This document shows positions 1 to 6,022 of a DNA stretch of 16,350 nucleotides, in pieces. A program made the translations under genes and the position numbers. Within the stretch, counting starts at the first letter, position 1. Every line of letters starts with the position of its first letter. This DNA comes from JAFGTF01 sp035527995. Lineage in GTDB: Bacteria; Spirochaetota; B62-G9; DRHN01. The notes below the pieces were generated by a model. The model had not been told where the DNA came from. It was given only the letters and a program-made list of their open reading frames with translations, and made no database searches. The DNA lies in NCBI GenBank assembly GCA_035527995.1, contig DATKZJ010000144.1:1-16350 (forward strand). The letters run 5' to 3'.

Positions 1-129
1 AACGATCTCTTCTACCGTATATGGGCATAAAAACCCCACCTTGTCAGAGCCCCCTGGGGGATCAAGGCTGATTTCAAAACCGTTAATATCATCTCCTCCA
101 GAAAAGAAAGTAATTGATCTTTTGGGAAT
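1..129 (-). other. Open minus-strand frame at window edge, possible partial gene or remnant
   Basis: Read on the minus strand, 43 codons are open from 129 down to the window edge, preceded by a stop at 130-132. The residues look protein-like (for example SGGDDINGFEISLDPPGG and then GFLCPYTVEEIV), but there is no ATG, GTG or TTG start near the beginning; the only early candidate is ATT, and a GTG occurs late. I do not recognise the family. It may be the decayed 5' end of a gene lying to the left, or chance. The plus strand here also has a short open run ending in a stop at 28-30 that could be the tail of another gene. Confidence 0.2.
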
Positions 130-142
130 TTAATTTTATAAT
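114..142 (+). promoter_or_regulatory. Sigma70-type promoter upstream of the SucD-like gene
   Basis: A -35 box TTGATC (114-119) and a perfect -10 box TATAAT (137-142) are separated by 17 bases. Transcription would start near 149, leaving an untranslated leader of about 225 bases before the ATG at 374. The long leader contains a strong hairpin at 258-300. Confidence 0.5.
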
Positions 143-162
143 AGCTTTGAGTCTACTAAAAG

Positions 163-261
163 TCATACCGTATCAATAAGTTCTTGGTGTCGGTCGACAA
201 AGAGGTCTTTATTAGACGCCGGGAACGCATCCGCTGCCTCCTTGATTTCCGCATAACGGTC
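163..261 (-). pseudogene. Coding-looking fragment between stops, possible gene remnant
   Basis: Between a TAA at 262-264 and a TGA at 163-165 on the minus strand, 32 codons are open and read like a hydrophilic helical C-terminus (DRYAEIKEAADAF, then DLFVDRHQELIDTV). There is no start codon inside, so it cannot be a gene by itself. It is in the same frame as the open run at 1-129, separated by several stops, which would fit a decaying gene. I cannot name the parent family, and chance is possible. Confidence 0.15.
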
Positions 262-300
262 TTAAGCGGACGGCATACCGAGGGTTGCCCGTTTAAGGCC
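258..300 (+). other. Strong hairpin in the leader of the SucD-like gene
   Basis: As RNA, GGTCTTAAGCG (258-268) pairs with CGTTTAAGGCC (290-300) through 11 pairs, two of them G-U. After a 3-base bulge, GGCA (272-275) pairs with TGCC (286-289), closing a 10-base loop. No T tract follows on either strand, so it is not an ordinary terminator. It may be a structured regulatory leader; no known riboswitch class was recognised. Confidence 0.4.
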
Positions 301-373
301 ATAAGATAATCCGTATTTCAGGCTGCAGGGTGGAAGGTGCTGACTCTGCCGAACATTATTTACGGGGGAAGTG

Positions 374-1267
374 ATGTCAGTTTTGTTAGAAAGGGCAACA
401 AGGATCCTCATCCAGGGGATCACCACTACAGAAGGCCGACTCAACACGAATCTCATGCTCGAAAACAAAGCGGAGATCGTTGCCGGTGTGAGTCCCGGAC
501 GATACGGGCAGGAGGTTATGGGCGTCACCGTGTATGACAAGGTGAGCGAAGCCATGAAAAGGCACAATATCGACGTATCTCTGGTCTTTGTCCCGAAGAA
601 CGCCGTGCCCAGCGCGACAACTGAAGCTATCGAGGAAGGGATTCCCCTTATCATCATCATCACTCCGAATATTCCGGTTACGGAAACGATAAAACTGAAG
701 GCACTTGCTCAAAAGAAAGGTGTGACTATACTGGGTCCCGGGTCCGCGGGAATACTCGTCCCTGGTGAAACGAGGGCGGGCATCATCTCCAACGAGTATA
801 TCCTTAAAGGCGAGATCGGAGTCATTACACGAACCGCGGGAAACGAAAAACGCATCTGCCAGAGCCTGTTCAAGGAGGAGATCGGAGAGAGCGCGGTTGT
901 GAGCCTTGGCGGAGAGGATATAATCGGAACGGGTTACACCGAGATCCTCGATGAGTTCGAGGAAGACGACACCACTGAAGTGATCGTCATCGGCGGAGAA
1001 ACCAAAGGAAGGCTCGAAGAGGACGCCGCCCGGTACATCAAAGAGAAGAAGTTCTCGAAACCTGTCATCGCATACCTCTTCGATAAGGATAACAACCCCG
1101 AAATGGCCGCTGAGAAGGAAAAGCTCTTTAGAGATTCGGGCGTCACGGTGGTTGAAGATATATGGGAGATAGGTCAGATCATCAAGGAATCTATGGCTGA
1201 AACATCTGTGGACGAAAAGTCTGTAGACGAAACGTCTGTGGATGGATCTGAAGAGGAAGACGCCTGA
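374..1267 (+). CDS. Succinyl-CoA synthetase alpha-subunit-like protein, probable pseudoenzyme
   Basis: The 297-residue product aligns by eye over nearly its whole length with SucD, the subunit of succinyl-CoA synthetase that binds CoA and carries the phosphorylated histidine. The N-terminal CoA-binding Rossmann half is clear (RILIQGITTTEGR near the start, VAGVSPGRYG, VFVPKNAVPS). Key active-site segments differ. GPNCPG is replaced by GPGSAG (121-126), the SRSGTLTYE-type motif by TRTAGNEKR (about 152-160), and the loop with the catalytic histidine (MGHAGA) is absent: the chain goes from KPVIAYLF straight to the last helix (about 228-255). The tail is acidic with three SVD repeats. ATG 374 is chosen over GTG 371 because GGGGG at 364-368 lies five bases before it. 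No beta-subunit gene is adjacent. It probably binds CoA or a nucleotide without catalysing the ligase reaction; the ligand is unknown. Confidence 0.85.
   Translation: MSVLLERATRILIQGITTTEGRLNTNLMLENKAEIVAGVSPGRYGQEVMGVTVYDKVSEAMKRHNIDVSLVFVPKNAVPSATTEAIEEGIPLIIIITPNIPVTETIKLKALAQKKGVTILGPGSAGILVPGETRAGIISNEYILKGEIGVITRTAGNEKRICQSLFKEEIGESAVVSLGGEDIIGTGYTEILDEFEEDDTTEVIVIGGETKGRLEEDAARYIKEKKFSKPVIAYLFDKDNNPEMAAEKEKLFRDSGVTVVEDIWEIGQIIKESMAETSVDEKSVDETSVDGSEEEDA
1202..1246 (+). repeat. Three 15-base tandem repeats in the acidic tail
   Basis: Three in-frame 15-base units (1202-1216, 1217-1231, 1232-1246) encode TSVDE, KSVDE and TSVDG. The units differ by only a few bases, pointing to recent duplication, and the protein then ends SEEEDA. 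The number of copies probably varies between strains. Confidence 0.75.
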
Positions 1268-1287
1268 CCGAAGCCTGTCGGTTTTTG
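1267..1287 (+). terminator. Rho-independent terminator after the SucD-like gene
   Basis: ACCGA (1267-1271) pairs with TCGGT (1278-1282) around a six-base loop and is followed by a T run to 1286. The stem starts on the last base of the stop codon. Only the plus strand has the T tract, so gspM, converging from the right, is not obviously terminated here. Confidence 0.55.
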
Positions 1288-1291
1288 TCCT

Positions 1292-1831
1292 CTACTCTAT
1301 ATTCACATCTGCTATCCGAAAAATCACATCCGACTTTGACTTGTCCTTGAAGTACGGCTTGACCCGAAGGTAGCTCACGATGAGACCGTTTCTCTCCTCC
1401 TCTATTCTATACAGAAACCGCATGAGGTCTACAATCGATATCGCATCTATCTTGAGCTCTACTACAGTCTTCGATATGCCGCCCCCGGTTTCGTTTCCCT
1501 TCGGTTTTATATACTCGATATTATCCATGATCCCCACATCCTCGGCAACATTCTCCAGGAAGGTGAGAACAGAAATGCTTTTCTTTCTCTCGAGTGTCTT
1601 CACGAGCCTGTCGAGGTAGCTTTTTTCAGATGCGTATCTCCGGGCGATCACTTCGATATCACCAACACGGTTCTCGAGCTCAATCCACTGGAGCTCGTAC
1701 TCCCTCCTCGCATGCAAGAGTGGCGAAAACACAAACTGATACACCACAAAAGCCAGAAGGAGCATACAGGCCGCGTAGATAAGGATTTTTTCCCGGTTCG
1801 AAACCGTCCTGAACAGATTTTTTACCTGCAA
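1292..1831 (-). CDS. gspM: Type II secretion inner-membrane protein GspM
   Basis: A 179-residue bitopic protein: a short cytoplasmic N-terminus, one membrane helix at about 16-35 (ILIYAACMLLLAFVVYQFVF), a charged coiled-coil stretch (about 38-90) and a small periplasmic alpha/beta domain. Size, topology and position directly after gspL fit GspM, which pairs with GspL in the inner-membrane platform of the type II secretion system. GspM is poorly conserved, so the name rests heavily on context. It starts with TTG three bases after the gspL stop; the purine-rich GGAGGAG that overlaps the gspL stop serves as its ribosome site, implying translational coupling. It is the last gene of the operon, and no gspN-like gene follows. 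Confidence 0.8.
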   Translation of the reverse strand: MQVKNLFRTVSNREKILIYAACMLLLAFVVYQFVFSPLLHARREYELQWIELENRVGDIEVIARRYASEKSYLDRLVKTLERKKSISVLTFLENVAEDVGIMDNIEYIKPKGNETGGGISKTVVELKIDAISIVDLMRFLYRIEEERNGLIVSYLRVKPYFKDKSKSDVIFRIADVNIE

Positions 1832-1834
1832 GCC

Positions 1835-3268
1835 CTACTCCTCCACGACATCGATATCGAATATAAAGGTCACGGCAAATCCCTCGGTACTTCCGGTGGT
1901 TCCTGTGTTTGAGACCTCAACAGATGAAAAAAGGTCCGACATCACGAGCGATTCTTTTATCCTGTCGATATCTGAAAATGTTTCCGTCTTCCCCAAGAAC
2001 TTTATGTGATTCCTCTCAACAATTATGTCGGTATATTCAACATCCACATCAACAGGGAGAGAGGAGGTAAACTCCTTGAGAATTTGGGTACAGCTGAGTC
2101 TTCTGTCCGTTGCATTCTGGATCCTCTTTATACGGTTCTGCACATCCCCAAGCAGCTGGTTCGTCTCTTCTCCGCTTACCCCCGGTTTATTGAAGTATTT
2201 CATACTGATCTGGTCGAGCGTGCTCTTGAGAGATGATATCTGGTCCTTCTTGAAATTGAGGTCGAACATGAGATTGGCGGTCGAGAAAGACAGAAGGAGA
2301 AGGAGTAGAATCCCGAGTATGGTAAACTCCTTTATGCTCACGTACCCCTTCATCTTGGGCTTGAACTCCTCCCTCAGCAGGTTCACGCTCTTAAGCTTCT
2401 GCTCATTGAGGGATCTCAGTAACCCGAAGAAGGCGATAGAATCCTGAACGTCAACTTCTTTTGAATCCGGGGCCACCCTGTCGAAGCCGCCCGAGGGAAC
2501 GTTTCTGTAGGCCAAGCCGGCCTCCTCCAGAACACCGACCGTCATCTCCCTGAGCTCTTCATCCACGGTCCGCCTCATATTGGTGTACACGACAGGGTTC
2601 TGCAGGGTTTTAGCGAGCATGAGAAGCTGTGACCTCAGTGCCCCCTCGTACCTCTTTGTGTTGACTATAAAACCGGCGTTTTTCAGGACACCCCCTTCGG
2701 TGGCCTGAATATACACAGCATCGTCCTGAAGATCGAGGAGGATAAAGCTCTCCGCTTTGAGGGTTGCCCGAATGCTGAAGAAAAGGGCAATATCAAGCGG
2801 TACCACAGCCTTCAGGTTTTCCCGGAACCTTCCGAATTCCTCGAGGATCATCCTTATCTTTTCTTTCTCGACGGTAAAGGCCAGCACCTCGCTCTTCGTA
2901 GAAGAGACACCCTCCCCAAAAAGGTAGAAATCGGTGAGACACTCCGATCCATCGGCAGGCAGATAGTCGCTCACTTCGTACTTTACCACGGCCTCTATCT
3001 TTTGACGCTCTGAGAACGGAAAGTGGAGCGTACTCCTGTAGTACTGATCCGGAGGTATAATATAGTAGATGTCCTCCTTCGTGACGCCTTCGCTTTCGAA
3101 TATATCCTCGAGGCTCCCGTCATGGAAACGCCGTGTCCGGACCCCCTCCTTCAGAGGGAGCTTCTCCTCCACCCGGAGAAGCTGGACTCCTCGAACGAGC
3201 CTCTCCACCAATACGACCCTCTTGGAAAAGCCGATCCTGATATTAAAGAGATCTGTTAAAGTAGACAA
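1835..3268 (-). CDS. gspL: Type II secretion protein GspL (actin-like/PilM-like)
   Basis: A 477-residue protein with a cytoplasmic actin-like domain (about 1-290, PilM/GspL type: YYRSTLHFPFSERQKIEAV, EVSDYLPADG, FILLDLQDDAVYI), a single membrane helix at about 315-335 and a periplasmic coiled-coil plus ferredoxin-like region to the end. In type II secretion GspL recruits the GspE ATPase to the membrane and binds GspM. The length exceeds the usual 380-400 residues, mainly in the cytoplasmic half and the periplasmic coil. The start is TTG 3268, with AAGGGG seven to eight bases upstream, overlapping the end of gspK by 26 bases. It lies in an unbroken gspI-J-K-L-M string. Confidence 0.88.
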   Translation of the reverse strand: MSTLTDLFNIRIGFSKRVVLVERLVRGVQLLRVEEKLPLKEGVRTRRFHDGSLEDIFESEGVTKEDIYYIIPPDQYYRSTLHFPFSERQKIEAVVKYEVSDYLPADGSECLTDFYLFGEGVSSTKSEVLAFTVEKEKIRMILEEFGRFRENLKAVVPLDIALFFSIRATLKAESFILLDLQDDAVYIQATEGGVLKNAGFIVNTKRYEGALRSQLLMLAKTLQNPVVYTNMRRTVDEELREMTVGVLEEAGLAYRNVPSGGFDRVAPDSKEVDVQDSIAFFGLLRSLNEQKLKSVNLLREEFKPKMKGYVSIKEFTILGILLLLLLSFSTANLMFDLNFKKDQISSLKSTLDQISMKYFNKPGVSGEETNQLLGDVQNRIKRIQNATDRRLSCTQILKEFTSSLPVDVDVEYTDIIVERNHIKFLGKTETFSDIDRIKESLVMSDLFSSVEVSNTGTTGSTEGFAVTFIFDIDVVEE

Positions 3269-4229
3269 CTCTGAACCCCTTGCTCTGTCTCATTACAACA
3301 GCAACAACTCTCCGGACGATCTCGTTTGAAATGCCGTCCGCCGTTATCCTGTATATATCGCTTTTGATATCTATCAAAGTATCTATCTCATCATATAAAA
3401 GATCGGATACCGATTCAACATTTTTCAGATCTTCTTTTTTTCGAATCGGATGGTTCTCCCTGTACTCAATAATATCTCTCGCAATGTACTCATCCATATC
3501 CCTCGAAAGCGATAGCAGAACAGGCAGTCCGGCGGTGTTGATGTTGATCTTTCCATCTCCGTACACCGTGATGTACTCGTCGAGCGCCCCGATTTCCTCC
3601 ACCCCTCCAAATCCCCTTGCCGACGGGGGGAGAAATAAGAGCTTGCGATCCAGCCCCTTAACGAGGAGGAGCTCACCTGATGTCACCAGCGGTTCGTTTC
3701 GGGTCGCATAGGGAACCAGGAGGTTTGCATAGAAAGATGCCTCCGCGCCGTCCGGGTTAGTAACATCGTCCGAGTCCTGCCAGTCTATCACCGTATCGAT
3801 GAGCGATGAATCGAGCTCCAGGACCTCGAACAGACGCTCGAGCATCGTCCGCCGCCGTTCCTGGATCACCCATTCATCACCCTGGGCCACCACAAGCTTC
3901 TTAACGTTGAACCGGGCCTTCTCGTCCTCGATGCGTACGGAGATGAGCCCTTTGTCAAAAGGAATCGGCGGAAGGGCTCCGTACCAGAAATCCCCGGGGC
4001 CGTCATAGTCGTTTGTGTCGCTTCTTAGAAGCGCCAGCGCGGCCTGGTACCCCCCATAGGCATAGTAGAGGGCCTTTTTGCTCTCCCCATAGTTTACCGC
4101 GAGCTTGAGACCTATCCCGCTCCGCTTCGAGAACTCGAGCGCGAGGAGGGAGAGGAGCACGATGAATATGAGCACCGCAATGAGTGCAAAAGCTCGAAGC
4201 CTTCTATTAGGTCTCAGATATGAAGACAT
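3243..4229 (-). CDS. gspK: Type II secretion minor pseudopilin GspK
   Basis: A 328-residue protein with a prepilin leader ending RRLRA before FALIAVLIF, so the mature protein has Ala at position 5 instead of Glu. That missing Glu5 is typical of GspK, the tip pseudopilin. After the hydrophobic helix come the large GspK head with VIDWQDSDD (about 150), where two Asp-rich loops normally bind calcium, and the ININTA helix-hairpin-helix-like motif near 228-233. GspK caps the pseudopilus with GspI and GspJ. ATG 4229 lies inside the end of gspJ (23-base overlap) with AGAGAG upstream. The residue before the cleavage site is Ala instead of the usual Gly. Confidence 0.93.
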   Translation of the reverse strand: MSSYLRPNRRLRAFALIAVLIFIVLLSLLALEFSKRSGIGLKLAVNYGESKKALYYAYGGYQAALALLRSDTNDYDGPGDFWYGALPPIPFDKGLISVRIEDEKARFNVKKLVVAQGDEWVIQERRRTMLERLFEVLELDSSLIDTVIDWQDSDDVTNPDGAEASFYANLLVPYATRNEPLVTSGELLLVKGLDRKLLFLPPSARGFGGVEEIGALDEYITVYGDGKININTAGLPVLLSLSRDMDEYIARDIIEYRENHPIRKKEDLKNVESVSDLLYDEIDTLIDIKSDIYRITADGISNEIVRRVVAVVMRQSKGFRVVYFNRSL

Positions 4230-4866
4230 TGAATATCTCTCTGTACTTCCGGCCCCCGAGTGAAAAGATGAGCTCTACACTCTCCGGCAGGCCGTCCATC
4301 TTGCCGGAATCCCAGCTCTCATGCCACTTCCCTCCCCTGTAGAAACGGAGCTGAAAAACCGTGAAGTCTTCCCGTACGGTATACTCTGCAACACCACCGC
4401 CCTGAACTTCAGGCAGGGACCTGGTTTGGGCCGACCCTCCCCTGAAATCATGTCCGATCGCGTTGTAGAGGATCCTCTTCTTCAGAACGAGGAGCTCCCG
4501 GTCGTTTTCGTTGGGTTCGAGTATGTACTGAACCCCGATGACCTCCCCTCTCGTACCGAGCTCGAGATATTCCTGAGGCAGAAGGGTCGTAAAAAGCAGA
4601 CCGCTCACCTCCCTGCCCCCTACTTCTCTCCTCTGCGATACGAATACGGTGCCCTTGTCCCTCTTCACATAGAGGGCGCCCGAAACCTCCCTGTCTAATC
4701 TCTCAAGAAACCCTCTCATATCCCGAAGCATCTCATCGTTGCTCTTCTGGAGGTCAACGATGCGGTTCATGGAGGAAAAGCTCACAACCGATACGGCCGC
4801 CATTACGGATACTATGGAGAGGGCGATGAGAAACTCGATGATCGTGAAACCTCTAAAACCTCTCAT
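4207..4866 (-). CDS. gspJ: Type II secretion minor pseudopilin GspJ
   Basis: A 219-residue protein with a textbook type III signal: short basic leader MRGFRG, cleavage before FTIIEFLIALSIV, Glu at mature position 5 and a membrane helix of about 20 residues. The beta-rich head (YILEPNENDRELLVLKKRIL, then FTVFQLRFYRGGKWHESW) fits GspJ, which joins GspI and GspK at the pseudopilus tip. Its ATG is 21 bases after the gspI stop with only a weak GGG ribosome site. It could be called a generic N-methylated prepilin, but its size and its place between gspI and gspK favour GspJ. Confidence 0.9.
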   Translation of the reverse strand: MRGFRGFTIIEFLIALSIVSVMAAVSVVSFSSMNRIVDLQKSNDEMLRDMRGFLERLDREVSGALYVKRDKGTVFVSQRREVGGREVSGLLFTTLLPQEYLELGTRGEVIGVQYILEPNENDRELLVLKKRILYNAIGHDFRGGSAQTRSLPEVQGGGVAEYTVREDFTVFQLRFYRGGKWHESWDSGKMDGLPESVELIFSLGGRKYREIFNVFISET

Positions 4867-4887
4867 ATATCAAACCCGATAGGAGCA

Positions 4888-5310
4888 TTATCTGGCAATC
4901 ATTGTTTGAAGCCTGTAGGACCTGTCTCTGCCCCATTTCACTTCCACTGTCACGAGCTTGAGGTCGGTTGCGAAAGGGATCTCCATAGCCTCGACCCTCT
5001 TTTCAAACCGGAGCCCTTCAAAGCTCCCGTCATCAAACTCCCCTTCGACCGTACCCGATTCGGGGTATCCGCGTCCGATCTCCTCTTTAATGAGCGACTC
5101 TGCCGCGATTACAGCGGTGGTGAGATCGCTCGATACCTTGTCGGATCTCAGATTGAAAATGTTCCCCCGGAATACTGCAACGAGAGAGACGGAAAGGATA
5201 ACGAGTGTGATGAGAACCTCGATCAGGGTGAACGCACGTATACCGCCTACTGCTGCATGAACTCTCCGGGAAACCAGCCTGCGGTTACGAACTGATGATC
5301 TCGGCACCAT
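4888..5310 (-). CDS. gspI: Type II secretion minor pseudopilin GspI
   Basis: About 140 residues with a prepilin signal GGIRA before FTLIEVLITLVIL and the characteristic Glu5. The small head ends with VEVKWGRDRSYRLQTMIAR, a typical GspI-like finish. The start is uncertain: the frame is open to 5379, deep inside the nicotinamidase gene, but ATG 5310 has AGGAT just upstream and gives a 26-residue basic leader with a 26-base overlap. GTG 5307 is an alternative. The -1 residue is Ala, as in GspK of this operon, whereas GspJ has Gly. GspI is the adaptor on which GspJ and GspK assemble. Confidence 0.85.
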   Translation of the reverse strand: MVPRSSVRNRRLVSRRVHAAVGGIRAFTLIEVLITLVILSVSLVAVFRGNIFNLRSDKVSSDLTTAVIAAESLIKEEIGRGYPESGTVEGEFDDGSFEGLRFEKRVEAMEIPFATDLKLVTVEVKWGRDRSYRLQTMIAR

Positions 5311-5824
5311 ATATCCTGCGCATCCTTTCAACAGAGAAGCGTTCCATTTTCCGGTCAAGGTCAGCCACGCCCCTCTCATATACCCTGATCTTGTAGTCCC
5401 TGTTTGCGAGCCCCCCGACTGTGTCCATCACGCAGATAGAGGTGCAGACCCCGACGACACCTACTTCCTTAACATCGTTTTTCTTCAGAAAATCTTCGAG
5501 GTCCGTCTTATAGAACGCCGAATACCTCGTTTTCCGCACAACGAAATCCCCTCCGCCGGACTCTGGCCCGACCGGCTCCAGACCGGCCACCACTTCCGCG
5601 CCCCATGTACCCTTCACACAGTGGGGAGAAAACCTTGAGAACTCTCTGTCATCTTTGCTGTGGCTGTCACACACGTATATAATGATCCCGCCATCTCTTC
5701 GGTACCGGTCTACCAGTGAGCGTATGTAGGGAATCGCTTTTTTTGCCCTGCTGCCGTAAAAAAGCACACCTTTCTCGTCGATGAAGTCGTTCAGCATATC
5801 AACGACGATAAGCGCACTGCTCAT
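5285..5824 (-). CDS. Nicotinamidase-type isochorismatase-fold hydrolase
   Basis: A 179-residue cysteine hydrolase. ALIVVDMLNDF at the N-terminus holds the catalytic Asp, VVRKTRYSAF the Lys and GVCTSICV the nucleophilic Cys. CDSH together with SPHCVKGTWGAEV matches the metal-binding Asp-x-His and His of nicotinamidases, so nicotinamide to nicotinate (NAD salvage) is the best guess. Other amide substrates of this superfamily are possible, and the segment before the Cys (TSI rather than TDY) is atypical. ATG 5824 is chosen because GGGGAGAG precedes it; the longer frame to TTG 5872 runs into a hairpin and adds no conserved residues. It heads the gsp operon and overlaps gspI, so it is co-transcribed with secretion genes without an obvious functional link. 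Confidence 0.85.
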   Translation of the reverse strand: MSSALIVVDMLNDFIDEKGVLFYGSRAKKAIPYIRSLVDRYRRDGGIIIYVCDSHSKDDREFSRFSPHCVKGTWGAEVVAGLEPVGPESGGGDFVVRKTRYSAFYKTDLEDFLKKNDVKEVGVVGVCTSICVMDTVGGLANRDYKIRVYERGVADLDRKMERFSVERMRRIYGAEIISS

Positions 5825-5849
5825 CTGTTCTCTCCCCGTCCCTCGTCGG

Positions 5850-5873
5850 TTTGGCGGTGCAGGCGCACCCAAA
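5850..5873 (-). other. Hairpin in the leader of the nicotinamidase-gsp operon
   Basis: GGTGC (5856-5860) and GCACC (5865-5869) form a stem with a four-base loop. TTTG (5850-5853) and CAAA (5870-5873) extend it across a two-base bulge. It lies 26 bases upstream of the nicotinamidase ATG in the divergent intergenic region. No T tract follows on either strand, so an operator or leader structure is more likely than a terminator. Confidence 0.3.
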
Positions 5874-5964
5874 ACTCACTAATTAACATTATGGAATAAT
5901 TTCTATATCGGCAACTGAAACATCCGGCCGTATCGCGGTCTTTAAGCCGCACTCCAACAACAGT

Positions 5965-5992
5965 TTGAACTTTTTTCCTATGGTATTATATT
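5965..5992 (+). promoter_or_regulatory. Probable promoter of the PDT-DAHP synthase gene
   Basis: TTGAAC (5965-5970) and TATATT (5987-5992) are 16 bases apart in an AT-rich stretch about 30 bases before the ATG at 6023. A run of Ts lies in the spacer. The leader would be short, leaving no room for a classical peptide-type attenuator. Confidence 0.4.
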
Positions 5993-6022
5993 GATTTTTA
6001 TCCCAGTACGGTGGAGGCGAGT

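Noticed and set aside
262..663. 133-codon minus-strand frame beginning MMMMIRG
   Set aside because: Mostly antisense to the SucD-like gene, no ribosome site and no motif. Only the fragment below 262 in the same frame looked coding-like and is listed separately.
5311..5379. Upstream extension of gspI to an ATG at 5379
   Set aside because: It would overlap the nicotinamidase by 95 bases and give a leader of nearly 50 residues; ATG 5310 has a ribosome site and a normal-length leader.
6011..6022. GTG start for the PDT-DAHP synthase fusion
   Set aside because: The GTG overlaps the GGAGG ribosome site that serves ATG 6023, and the four extra residues are not part of the dehydratase fold.
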